From JAWVFM01 sp963841455 (lineage in GTDB: Bacteria > Actinomycetota > Thermoleophilia > Solirubrobacterales > 70-9), in NCBI GenBank assembly GCA_963841455.1, contig CAWJCU010000017.1, positions 124,001 through 188,000 of the forward strand: a DNA stretch of 64,000 bases, in the 5' to 3' direction. The position numbers and the translations under genes are program-made. Below are positions 25,698 to 34,817 of this stretch, piece after piece (the stretch's first letter is position 1; each line of letters opens with the position of its first letter). The notes beneath the pieces are model-generated. The model searched no databases, was not told the DNA's origin, and was given only the letters and a program-made list of their open reading frames with translations.

Positions 25698-26665
25698 CCG
25701 TGAGTGGCCACTCGAGCACCCCCACCGTCACGATCGCCGTGGTCTCGTGGAACAGTCGCGAGCTCCTGCTGCGGTGCCTGCGCTCGCTTGCCCCCGAGGT
25801 TGAGACGGGTCGGGCAGAGGTCTGGGTCGTCGACAACGGGTCGGCCGACGGATCGGCCGATGCCGCGCGCCACGCCGCGCCGTGGGCAGAGATCGTCGCG
25901 TCCCGCGAGAATCTGGGCTTCGGGCCTGCTGTCAATCTGGTCGCGCGACGCACCGAAAGCGAGTGGATCGCGCCGGCCAACGCCGACGTCGCGCTCGAGC
26001 CGGGCGCTCTCGGGGCCCTGCTCGCGGCCGGCGCGGACCCAAGGGTCGGATGCGTCGCGCCGCGCCTCATCGAGCCGTCCGGGAAGACGCAGCACTCCGC
26101 GTACCCGTTCCCGGGGCTCGGGTTCACGCTCCTCTTCAACCTCGGCCTTCACGAGGCGATCCCGAGGTTGGCCGACCATCTATGCCTGGAGGGCCACTGG
26201 AACCCCGATCAGCCGCGCGCGGTCCCGTGGGCGATCGGCGCTTTCCTCTGCATTCGCCGGACGGCGTTCGACGAGGCCGGTGGTTTCGACGACGAGCGCT
26301 GGCTTTACGCCGAGGACCTCGATCTCGGCTGGCGCCTCAACCGGCGCGGCTGGGTCACGAGGTACGAGCCAGGGGCCCGCGTGCTGCACGCGGAGGGCGC
26401 CGCGACCACCCCGGTGTTCGGTGAGCGCAAGACGGAGAGCTTCATGGCCGCGACGTACGCGACGATCCGGCGCGCCCTCGGCCCCAGACGAGCCGCGATC
26501 ATCGGCTGGATGAACGTCGCCGGCGCCGCTGGCCGCCTCCTATGGATGGAGCCGGTCGCGGCAGTCTCGCCGCGCTGGCGCCATCGACGCGACGTCACCC
26601 GCCGATGGCTTCGCGCCCACCTCCGGGCCCGGAACGCACCTGCTGTGCGGCCTGGCGGGGCCTAG
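25694..26665 (+). CDS. GT2-family glycosyltransferase (rhamnosyltransferase-like)
   Basis: A 323-residue GT-A enzyme. TIAVVSWNSRELLLRCLRSL starts the domain, VVDNGSADGS binds UDP/TDP, and NADVALEPG gives the DXD-like metal motif. A later GAFLCIRRTAFDEAGGFDDE and YAEDLDLGWRLNRRGW contain the ED acid base motif. It resembles N-terminal halves of dTDP-rhamnosyltransferases. It is the third gene of the 24007-26665 operon. The stop shares CTAG (26662-26665) with the convergent gene. Confidence 0.87.
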   Translation: MTVSGHSSTPTVTIAVVSWNSRELLLRCLRSLAPEVETGRAEVWVVDNGSADGSADAARHAAPWAEIVASRENLGFGPAVNLVARRTESEWIAPANADVALEPGALGALLAAGADPRVGCVAPRLIEPSGKTQHSAYPFPGLGFTLLFNLGLHEAIPRLADHLCLEGHWNPDQPRAVPWAIGAFLCIRRTAFDEAGGFDDERWLYAEDLDLGWRLNRRGWVTRYEPGARVLHAEGAATTPVFGERKTESFMAATYATIRRALGPRRAAIIGWMNVAGAAGRLLWMEPVAAVSPRWRHRRDVTRRWLRAHLRARNAPAVRPGGA

Positions 26666-27225
26666 TCAGCAGCAACGGCCGCCAGGTAGAGCGCGTCGAA
26701 GAGCTGCGGCCGGTGTCGGTCGACGACTTGGGCCCGCGTGAGCAGGTAGCGCTCGAACCCAAGCGCCGCCTCCTCCGAGTCCACCGTGGATGCCGCCGCG
26801 GCCGCCGTCGTCGCGCGCATCATCTCGAGTCGGTAGTGCCTCTCGACGAGCCACCGGCGTTCGAGCGAACCCCGGAACGAGAACACGTAGGGCGGCCCGC
26901 CGATCCGACGCGCCTGCGCCGCCGCCCACCCGAGAGCCGGGGAGAAGGCGTGCGCAACTTCGAAGCTGCCCCGGGCGAGGCGAAGTGCGGCGCTCGGAGC
27001 GAGGTCGACATCCTCTTCGTAGAACCTGTAGACGCGGAGGCGAGGAGGCCGCCAAAGCGACACCGCCTCGAGGCCCGATCGCTCCGATCCCTCGCCGAAG
27101 CTGACGCCGAGCGCGGTTACCTCGTGGCCGTTCGCAACCAGGTGGCGCGCGAGCGATTCGACATCCTCAGCGAGGCGGGTGCCGGTGCCGTCGCCGCCGT
27201 CGGAGTCGGCCAGGGCGATGCGCAC
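26662..27225 (-). CDS. GT4-like protein, N-terminal domain only (truncated)
   Basis: A 187-residue protein resembling the acceptor half of GT4 enzymes: MRIALADSDGGDGTGTRLAEDVESLARHLVANGHEV, then ARGSFEVAHAFSPALGWAAAQA and YVFSFRGSLERR. It ends at residue 187, with no donor-binding C-terminal domain, where it meets the convergent GT2 gene at a shared CTAG. It is probably a deletion remnant or a partner that lacks its own sugar-nucleotide site. It follows the upstream GT2 gene at a 3-bp gap. Confidence 0.6.
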   Translation of the reverse strand: MRIALADSDGGDGTGTRLAEDVESLARHLVANGHEVTALGVSFGEGSERSGLEAVSLWRPPRLRVYRFYEEDVDLAPSAALRLARGSFEVAHAFSPALGWAAAQARRIGGPPYVFSFRGSLERRWLVERHYRLEMMRATTAAAAASTVDSEEAALGFERYLLTRAQVVDRHRPQLFDALYLAAVAAD

Positions 27226-27228
27226 CGG

Positions 27229-28194
27229 CTAGACCATCGGAACGCCGTGCTTGGCGGCGCCCGCAGTGGTGGCGGCCGTGTCGAGAACGTCGACCAGGGC
27301 CTTGCCGGGCAGGTGGAGCGCGAGGCGGGCCGCGGCGCGCGGATTCCTCCGGCCCGGCCCCAGGTTGCCGGCGACGGCGTCGGCGAGGTATGGCAGGAGG
27401 GCGATCGCCGCAAGACCGGGCCGCCGGCGGAATGCGACCAGCCCGAGCAAACCCACGGTTACCGTCGCGTGAGTCCGATTGCGGAAGGCGAAGAGGTAAA
27501 GGTGCTGGCGATGTTCGGGGTGCTTCGCGAATAGGCTTGGAAAGGTCGGCCACGCGAGCACCTCACGAGCCGCTGACACGACGTTCCGCGAGAAGACCGC
27601 GTGGTAGACGACGGCGTCGTCGACGTAGCGGCACTCGGCGCCGAGAGCCAGGGCCCGCAGCGCCAGATCGGTGTCCTCGGCGCCGAACGTGAAGGACTCG
27701 TCGAACCCGCCCAGCCGCTCGAGCAGTGCGCGGGGGTAGGTCACGTTGCACCCCGGATACCAGGGACTCGGCCCAATCACGGTCCTGCTTCGGGACATGC
27801 CTCGAAGCAGGTGCGCCTCGTCGGGATCCGGTTCCGTGCGTCCCTGGATGAATCCGTCCCCGTCGGCAGCGCCGATCAGCCGCTCGAGCCAGTCCGGGTG
27901 TGGCCGGCAGTCATCGTCCGTGAACGCGACAAGCGGCGCCTTCGCGGCTCGCCAGCCTACGTTGCGCTTGTCGGTAGGGCCCGTGGAAGCGGTGGTGGTG
28001 AGGAAGCGAACCGTAAGTCCGTCCGGCGCCGTCGTGAACGGAGGCGGCTGGCTCACCGCTCTGACGACGAGCACCTCAAAGCGCTCAGGCGGGATTGTCT
28101 GCTGAGCGAGCGCGTCCAGCAGGAATGCCAGGCGAGGCTCGCGACCCCCCGTTGGCACGACCACCGAGATCTCCGGATTCATCGAGGCTCGCAT
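27229..28194 (-). CDS. GT2-family glycosyltransferase with C-terminal membrane segments
   Basis: About 321 residues. GT-A core with EISVVVPTGGREPRLAFLLDAL, FTDDDCRPHPDWL (DXD region), and FGAEDTDLALRALALG (ED motif). Hydrophobic segments follow near residues 255-285 (VTVGLLGLVAFRRRPGLAAIALLPYLADAV). The start may be ATG 28194 or ATG 28182; no strong ribosome site separates them. It diverges from the GT39-like gene at 28240 with only 45 bp between, so their promoters must be compact or shared. Confidence 0.83.
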   Translation of the reverse strand: MRASMNPEISVVVPTGGREPRLAFLLDALAQQTIPPERFEVLVVRAVSQPPPFTTAPDGLTVRFLTTTASTGPTDKRNVGWRAAKAPLVAFTDDDCRPHPDWLERLIGAADGDGFIQGRTEPDPDEAHLLRGMSRSRTVIGPSPWYPGCNVTYPRALLERLGGFDESFTFGAEDTDLALRALALGAECRYVDDAVVYHAVFSRNVVSAAREVLAWPTFPSLFAKHPEHRQHLYLFAFRNRTHATVTVGLLGLVAFRRRPGLAAIALLPYLADAVAGNLGPGRRNPRAAARLALHLPGKALVDVLDTAATTAGAAKHGVPMV

Positions 28195-28239
28195 GAAAGC
28201 ATCGACTAACCTGCCGCGCCCGCGCGCCGCCCCGTCATC

Positions 28240-29598
28240 GTGGTCATCGACCAACCAACGCGCCCACCGGACCCGCCGATCGGCAAGCGCCGCTGGCGGG
28301 CCGCGCTGATCGCGATCCTCGCGGTCGCCCTTCTGGTGCGCCTCGGCGCGGCGCTGCACTACAACCTGCCGCCGCAGACGGACGCGTACGACTACGACCG
28401 CACCGCGGTGTCGCTAGCGGACGGCCACGGCTATCCGCGGGCGAGCGTGTTCAGCGGCGGGCCCGGCCCGACGGCCTTCCGTCCGCCTGCGTACCCGCTT
28501 TTCCTCGCCGGCGTCTACGCCATCACCGGGACGTCGAATCCCGATCACCGCTGGGAGGCCGGCCGGATTGCTCAGGCGCTGCTCGGCGTCGCGATCGTCG
28601 CGCTCGTCATGCTCGTCGCATCGCGGCTCTTCGGGCCGTGCGAGGCTCTCATCGCCGGGGCCATCTCGGCGGTCTACCCGCCGCTCGTCTTCGAGGGCAC
28701 CTCGCTGCTCACCGAGCCGCTCTTCACCGTCCTGATGCTCGGGGGCATCGCCGCAGTTCTCCGCTACCGGTCGGGTGACGACCGGCTTCGGTGGCTTCTC
28801 GTGGCCGGCCTTCTGGCCGGCCTCGCAACGCTCGCGAGGACCAACGGTGTGGTCGTGATCGCGGCGCTGGCGCTCGGGGTCTGGACGCTTCGTCCGCGGT
28901 TCAAGCCCCGCGCGCTTGTCGCGCCCTCGATCGTGCTCGCCTCGGCGGCGCTCGCGATCGTCCCATGGACCATCCGCAATGTCATCGAGCTGCACGCCTT
29001 CATCCCGGTGAGCACGCAGACCGGCGTTGCGCTGGCAGGCCAATACAACGACGTCGCCGCGGGCGATCGGGCCACCTGGGTCGCCCCGTACCAGGTGCGC
29101 AGGTACTGCCCGATCCTGTTCAAGGTCCCGCGGTGCCCGGTGAAGGGGCAGGGCAGACCGAAGCCGCGTGCCCTCGGCGAGGTCGAGGTCTCGAGCAGGC
29201 TCAGCCGGATCGCGAGGGACTTCGCGCTCGAGCACCCGGGGCACGTCCTCGCGGCCGGATTCTGGAACACGCTGCGCTTCCTTTCCCTCGAGAACCCGAT
29301 CGGCCTCGAGGAGGAGTACGCCTCTCTGGCGGGTCAGCCGCGAGGCCTCGCTGATCTCACCGTCTACGGCTTCTGGCTTCTCGCCCCGATCGCGATCGCG
29401 GGTTGCTTCACCGCCGCGGCGCGGCGCATCCCGCTCTTCATCTGGCTGATCCCTCCCCTCATGCTCCTCAGCGTGATGTTCGTCGTCGCCGACTCCCGCT
29501 ACAGGGCACCGGTCGAGCCCATCTTCGTGCTCCTGGCCTCGTGCGCCCTCGCCTGGCTGTGGCGGCGCGCTCGCGGGCCCTCGCCGGCACCCGCCTAA
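28240..29598 (+). CDS. GT39/ArnT-like integral membrane glycosyltransferase
   Basis: A 452-residue multi-spanning protein (about 9-11 hydrophobic helices). After the first helix an acidic loop DAYDYDRTAVSLADGHGY resembles the periplasmic Asp-rich loop of GT39/GT83 lipid-linked sugar transferases. The RPPAYPLFLAGVYAITG segment is typical of this clan. It would use a polyprenyl-phosphate sugar donor outside the membrane. GTG start at 28240. Its stop TAA overlaps the convergent methyltransferase stop in CTAA. Confidence 0.8.
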   Translation: MVIDQPTRPPDPPIGKRRWRAALIAILAVALLVRLGAALHYNLPPQTDAYDYDRTAVSLADGHGYPRASVFSGGPGPTAFRPPAYPLFLAGVYAITGTSNPDHRWEAGRIAQALLGVAIVALVMLVASRLFGPCEALIAGAISAVYPPLVFEGTSLLTEPLFTVLMLGGIAAVLRYRSGDDRLRWLLVAGLLAGLATLARTNGVVVIAALALGVWTLRPRFKPRALVAPSIVLASAALAIVPWTIRNVIELHAFIPVSTQTGVALAGQYNDVAAGDRATWVAPYQVRRYCPILFKVPRCPVKGQGRPKPRALGEVEVSSRLSRIARDFALEHPGHVLAAGFWNTLRFLSLENPIGLEEEYASLAGQPRGLADLTVYGFWLLAPIAIAGCFTAAARRIPLFIWLIPPLMLLSVMFVVADSRYRAPVEPIFVLLASCALAWLWRRARGPSPAPA

Positions 29599-30336
29599 CC
29601 GCCGGCCGGCGCCGTCCTTCGGGCGACGCACACGAGGCTGAGGCCGAACGGCGGCCTCGTCCGCTCCTCCAGCGGTCGCGCCACGCGAACGACATGCTCG
29701 TACGCGCGCAGCGAGCCCGCGCCGACGCGGGCCCCGGGGCGCCGGTTCTTGAGCCACCAGGCCGCGACACCGGGCTGGTTGAGCGGGTAGAGCGCTTCGA
29801 AGTCAAGCTCGGCATCGCGGACGAGCCGCGCGAGGTGGGCCTCGGTGTAGCGGCGACGGTGACCGTATGCGTCGTCGAGCGGGCCGTAGAGCCGCGGGTC
29901 GGCGGGGACGATCAGGACGAGGGTCCCGTCGGGACGAAGGGCCTTCGCCATGCGGCGAACCGCCGCGGCATCGGCGCTCACGTGCTCGAGGACGTTCTGG
30001 CAGACGACGAGGTCACGGGTCGATTGCCCGAGGCTCGGAGCCTCTGGCAGGAGCTCCCGCACGATTTCGACGCGCGCCTCGCCCCCGAACCGGCGCTCGA
30101 GCGCATCGGCGCACATCGGCTCGGGTTCGACCAACAGCAGGGTCCGCGCCCCGGAGGCGAGGATCCGCTCGGAGAACGTGCCGATTCCGGCACCCACCTC
30201 GGCGACGTCGCCGCGTACCTGCCGCTCGAACTGCGCGAAGAGCCAATCGCAGTAGCGACCTGCGTCGGCCGAGCGCCTCGAGCTCCTCGAGGATCGCGAC
30301 CTCGACACCCGCCTGGGTCTCCGGACGCTTGCGCAC
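29595..30336 (-). CDS. SAM-dependent methyltransferase (one frameshift; possibly C-terminal half of a fusion)
   Basis: The class I core is clear: VAEVGAGIGTFSERILASG (motif I), LLLVEPEPMCADALERRF, LVVCQNVLEHVSADAAAVRRMAKALRPDGTLVLIVPADPRLYG. The 5' part (GTG 30336, VRKRPETQAGVEVAILEELEALG) is in a different frame from DAGRYCDWLFAQ, so one indel lies near 30275. The upstream methyltransferase frame runs into this gene without a stop, so the two may be one double-domain protein or adjacent genes fused by error. Confidence 0.65.
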
Positions 30337-31255
30337 CTTCGCCGGCCGGTGCGCCGGTGCCCGATCGCCGACCGGGGCGCGGCGCGCGTAGAGGCAGAAC
30401 TTCGTCCGCGGGTCGAACTCGACGTCGCGCTCGCCGAGCGGCGTGCCCGCGAGAGCGGCGCGGACCCGCCTCGCGAGCGCCGGCGCGACCGGGCCGACGT
30501 CGGCGGCGAGGGTCGCCAGCGACGCCGTCTTCCCGGTGGAGTGCCACCCGCAGGCGACGAAGCCGTGCCGCGCGAGCAGGCGCGAGAGCCCTTCGACCGA
30601 GAACAGGACGGCGTGCTCGCCGCGCCTCCGGACCTCGGGCCATCGGTGCCCGAGCACCCTGCTGACGATCGAGCCGGCGTCGGGTGTCAGGATCGCGATC
30701 GCCCCGTCGGGCCGCACGACGCGTGCGGCCTCGGCGACCAGCGCCTCCGGGTCGGGCAGGTGCTCGATCAGGTCCATCATCGTGATCGCGTCGAGCTCTC
30801 CGGTTTCGAGGTCGAGGTCCTCGAGCCGGCCGACCGCGACGTCCGCCCCGAGCTCGTCGCGCGCGTAGGAGGCCGCCCACTCGCTCAGGTCGACGCCGCT
30901 CGCATTCCAGCCCCGGCGCTCCGCGACCGTGAGAAGGAAACCCGGGCCGGCGCCGACGTCGACCAGGCGGCCGGGCCGACGTAGCGCTCGAGGTGCCCCA
31001 GGACCTGATCGAACTTGCGCTCGACGTTGACCTGGTTCGCCAGGTAGTCGCCCGGATAGCCGCAGAACGGCCGGTCCTCGCGCGGGTCACCTGCGCCGAA
31101 GTAGCCGGGCCCCTCGTAGAGGTCACGAAGCCGGTCGGCGCTGAGCGGCTCGGGGTCGAACAGCGTGCCGCATTCGGGGCAGCGGAAAAACGGGGCCTGC
31201 GCCGAGCGGTACGCGCGCCGCGCGCACCGGCCCGCCCGCACGCCGGGCAGGCCAT
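30337..31255 (-). CDS. Zinc-ribbon SAM methyltransferase (two frameshifts)
   Basis: The ATG at 31255 gives MACPACG, a zinc-ribbon start. The second ribbon half (FFRCPECGTLFDPEP) and DRPFCGYPGDYLANQVNVERKF are in a second frame. From about 30970 the SAM motif VDVGAGPGFLLTVAERRG and MMDLIEHLPDPEALVAEAARVVRPDG lie in a third frame. Two single-base indels restore a complete Methyltransf_23-type protein like that at 13408-14346. It is transcribed after the DPM1-like GT2 gene and before another methyltransferase. The substrate is probably a sugar. Confidence 0.65.
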
Positions 31256-31269
31256 GGCCCGGCGCTCGC

Positions 31270-31959
31270 CTACCGCCGCAGGCGGCATTCCAGGAGGGTG
31301 CGGACGATTCGAAGGCCGTCCCGCGCCTGGATCTTCTTGCCCTCCTCGCGGGCGCGCGCTCGGTAGGTGATCGGCACCTCGTAGATGCGGGCCCGGCGCC
31401 TCAGGAGCCGCGCCGTGATCTCGGCCTCGATCGCAAACCCGTCCTCGCGCAGCCGGAGCGACCGGAGCAGGTCGGCGGGAAGAACCTTGAGGCCGGCGCA
31501 GATGTCCGACAGCCAGGCGTTGTAGAGGACGTTCGCCGTCGTGTTGATCACGCGGTTGCCGACCACGTACCAGTAGCCGTAGGCCGAGTGCGCCTGCCAC
31601 ATGCGCGTCCCGAACACGGCATCGGTGTACTCGTCGTCGAGTAACGGGACCATCTTCGCGAGGTCGGCCGGGTCGTACTCGAGGTCGGCGTCGAGCATGG
31701 CGACGGTGGATCCCCTCGCTCGCTCGAGGCCCGCACGGAGGGCCGCCCCCTTTCCGCGGTTCGCCGGCTGACTCACGATCTGGACCTCATCCGGCCACGA
31801 TCGCGACCTCAGCACGTCGTCGGTGCCGTCGGTGGACCCATCGTCGACGACGATGAGCTCGCGCGCCGCGACGGGCATCTCCGTTCCGAGCGCGCGATCG
31901 ACGGCCTCGAGGACCGTCGTGGCCTCGTTGTAGGCCGGCATGATGATCGAGAGGTCCAC
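31270..31959 (-). CDS. DPM1-like GT2 glycosyltransferase (polyprenyl-phosphate sugar synthase)
   Basis: A 229-residue GT2 resembling dolichyl/polyprenyl-phosphate mannose synthases: LSIIMPAYNEATTVLEAVDRAL, VVDDGSTDGT, and DADLEYDPADLAKMVPLL with the DXD metal site. NRGKGAALRAGLERA is the family's helix. It ends near VPITYRARAREEGKKI. It would charge a polyprenyl phosphate with a sugar, the donor type used by GT39-like membrane enzymes such as the one at 28240. Confidence 0.87.
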   Translation of the reverse strand: MDLSIIMPAYNEATTVLEAVDRALGTEMPVAARELIVVDDGSTDGTDDVLRSRSWPDEVQIVSQPANRGKGAALRAGLERARGSTVAMLDADLEYDPADLAKMVPLLDDEYTDAVFGTRMWQAHSAYGYWYVVGNRVINTTANVLYNAWLSDICAGLKVLPADLLRSLRLREDGFAIEAEITARLLRRRARIYEVPITYRARAREEGKKIQARDGLRIVRTLLECRLRR

Positions 31960-31975
31960 GGCGGCGTGATCGTAG

Positions 31976-33194
31976 TTACCGCGGCGCCGACCGCTGAGCG
32001 CTGCGCCAGCGAGCGCTCAAGTCGGACGCTACGTCGAGCATCGGTCGCTCGAGCCATCGCCAGCTGGCGATCGCGATCGGGATCGTCAAACCGGCGAGAA
32101 AGATCACATGGACGATGAAGGGCACGAGCCCGTCCTCCGGGAGTGGGACGAATTGCTGGCCGAAGCTGGTGGCGAAGAACGCGCCGAGCACGGCGTGGAA
32201 GAGGTAGATGCCGTAGGAGACGAGGCCGAGCGTGAGCACCCAGGCCCCGAGCGTTTCGCTCCACGGCCGCGACCGGATCGCCCACGCGAGGATCAGGCCG
32301 TAGCCGATCGCGTAGACCGGGCGGGCGAGATCGACGATGGTCACGTAGAAGACGAGCCCGTGGCCCAGTGGGGCGGTGGCTCCGACGATGGCGGCGATGC
32401 ACACGAGCCCTCCAGCGACCGGAACGGCGCCGCGGCGCCGCGGTAGGTCGACGATCCAACGCCGCCAGCTCGGTGCGCGCAGGTGCGGGGCGATCGCGAG
32501 CAGGATCCCGGCGCAGAACATCTGCCACAGCATCGGGAACAGGCCGCGCAACCACAGCGCCGTGGATCCGCCGCCTCCGCTGTCCGCGATCAGGGTGAGG
32601 CCGATACTGGCGACCCAGGAGACGCACACGTACGTCGCGAGCCGCTCAGCGGTCAGCCTCTTCGTCCATCTCCTGGCGGCGAGCGCAAGAATCGGCACTG
32701 CGATGTAGAACAGCACCTCGATCGTCAGCGTCCACGCGACCGTCAGCAGCGCCTCCTGCTGGCCGGGCACGACGTTCTGGAGCAGCAGGTAGTGGAAGGG
32801 GACCTGCCACGCCTGAGTGCTGCCGAGCCCGATCATCACGACCACGGCGGTGAGTGCGATCCAGTAGAGGGGAAAGATCCGGAACCCGCGCCGGAGCGCG
32901 TAGGGGACGAGCTCTGGGAGCGGGCGACCCTCGACGAGCCGGTCCACGAACGGCCGGCTGATCACGTAGCCGCTGATCGCGAAGAAGAGCCAAACGCCGC
33001 TCGTGGTGGCGAAGAGCGCCACGTCGTACCAATGGTCCGCCTTGATCGGCGCGGCCCGCCCGCCGAGCGCGTAGGCGTGACCGACGAGAACGCCGAGCGC
33101 GGCCGCGGCCCGGAGAACGTCGACGTTGCCGACTCGCCCGGAGCCGGTGGTCGCGGCGCCGCCGGCGCTGACCGGCCCCCTCGGTGGCGGTCAT
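31976..33194 (-). CDS. Membrane acyltransferase family 3 (OafA/NodX-like), frameshift near N-terminus
   Basis: About ten transmembrane helices. The in-frame part from 33022 (LFATTSGVWLFFAISGYVISRPF) corresponds to the second helix of this family. Just upstream, the same frame gives VDVLRAAAALGVLVGHAYALGG, the first helix with the catalytic His, but no start codon. The ATG at 33194 (MTATEGAGQ) is in another frame, so one indel lies between about 33125 and 33170. Such proteins O-acylate surface sugars. Confidence 0.8.
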
Positions 33195-33259
33195 CCGCAG
33201 CAACTTATCGGCGCCCGCCGCGAGCCGTTTCGGAGCCAGGCCCGGTCTAGACTCGAATC

Positions 33260-33990
33260 GTGGCGCGCGCCGACATGGCCGACTTCTGGGACGCGCGGGC
33301 AGAAGGAGGACGCTTACTACTTCGTCGACGACCGCATGCGCTACCGCGACGCCGATCGCGAGCGCTTCTGGAGCGGCGGCCGTGAGGCGCTGGACCTGAT
33401 CCTCTCGCGAGCTCGGCGTCGTCGATCACGCCGACCGACGACGTGGTCGAGATCGGCTGTGGGATCGGGCGGATCACCCGCGTCCTGGCCGAGCGCGCCC
33501 ACTCCGTGCGAGCGGTCGACGTCTCCGAGCGGATGCTCGCGCAGGCGCGAGAGCTGAACGCCGACGTCGAAAACGTCAAATGGCTCCTCGGCGACGGTCG
33601 AGTCGCTTGAACGGCGGTCGAGACGGCGAGCGCCGACGTCTGCCACTCGCACGTCGTCTTCCACCACATTCCCGGACCCGACGATCACGCTCGGATACAT
33701 CGCCGAGATGGGCCGCGTGCTGCGGTCGGGGGGATGGGCGGGGTTCCAGATCTCGAACGACCCGAGCGCGCACCGACCCGCGGGCGCGGCGTAGGCGCCT
33801 GCCCTCTCGGCCCGGTCGGCGCTCGGGCGCGGCGCCTCGCGGCCGGCAGCACCCGGCCTGGCGGGGCTCCGCCGTAGACCTCGCCGAGCTCGACACGTCG
33901 CGCGTGTTGCCGGATTGCACATGGAGCGGGTGGTTCGAGAGGGCTCTCTCTTCTGCCTGGTCCTGCTGCGGAAGGGCAGCTCGGGCCTAA
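33260..33990 (+). pseudogene. Methyltransferase gene broken by several frameshifts
   Basis: Pieces of one class I methyltransferase occur in order over three frames: MADFWDARA, DAYYFVDDRMRYRDADRERFW, VVEIGCGIGRITRVLAERA (motif I), VDVSERMLAQARELNADVENV, VCHSHVVFHHIP, YIAEMGRVLRSGGWAGFQISND, and a last VVREGSLFCLVLLRKG. At least four indels would be needed within 730 bp. It is decayed or in a poorly polished stretch. The end point is approximate. Confidence 0.6.
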
Positions 33991-34022
33991 CCGGTAGTCC
34001 GGCTCGGGCCGGGGCCTCGCCC

Positions 34023-34808
34023 TCACCCAGGACGACGGCTGGCCGAACCTGCGGACGGTGAGCCAGAACACGATCTCGGAGGGCCCGCGGGGCGGTCCCG
34101 CGGCCAGCTGGGCAGGGCCGTGCCGAGGGGCTGGAGGAGCGGCCCCCCCTGGCCCGTGACCTCGAACCCGGCGGCATGGAAGAGCCGCCGATGCGCGGCC
34201 ATGTTCGGGGTCCACCACCTCGGCTGATCGTCGCGGTCCCACAGCCGGCCGATCGGACGCCTGGGCGCCAGAAGCGACAGCGGCAGCGAGACGGGCTCCA
34301 GCGACAGGATTTCCCCGCCGGGCCGCAGGACACCTCCAATCGCGCGGAGCGCTCGCGCCGGATCGGCGAGGTGGATGAGCACGTTGCCAATGAACACGTA
34401 GTCGACGAGGCCGATGGCCCCGCGGCGAGGTCGTAGAGGTTCAGATCGACCCGGGTGATCCGGTCGACGCCGAGCGCCCGCGGACGAAGGAGAAATGCTC
34501 GTTTGCAAGGCCCGCGCCGACTCGCCGCACGTCCTCAGCGGACGATGCCCTGCCAGTCCTGCTGTGCGGTGTCCGGGAGGTCGCGCTGATCACCTCGGCA
34601 GCCCTCCGGCGGGCGAGCTCGAACGACCAGAAGCCCTCGCATGCGGCGGCGTCGAGAGCCCGCTTCCCGCTCAGCGATCCGGCAGCGGAAGCTTGCGTGG
34701 CACCTCACGAAGGTCGAAGTAGCCCTCGGTGGTGATCCCGCCGGGCAGGTCGAACGTGTGGTACCAGGGCGCGAGCCGCTTGACCGCCTCGGCGACGGAC
34801 TCCAGCAT
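34023..34808 (-). pseudogene. Frameshifted methyltransferase, paralog of the gene at 38979-39809
   Basis: From the ATG at 34808 the frames read VAEAVKRLAPWYHTFDLPGG, ITTEGYFDLREVPRKLPLPD, then, after frame changes, DAAACEGFWSFELARRRA, and finally DYVFIGNVLIHLADPARALRAIGGVLRPGGEIL and QPRWWTPNMAAHRRLFHAAGFEV. These match the order in the intact 276-residue protein at 38979 (NPFWYHTMELAPGVVTPGWFDL, DVGTADGFLAFELERRG, LLHLRDPVRALEAM, QWWIPNPAGNRRLVEAAGFTV). At least three indels are present, so it is decayed or misread. Confidence 0.6.
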
Positions 34809-34817
34809 CGCCCAGCC

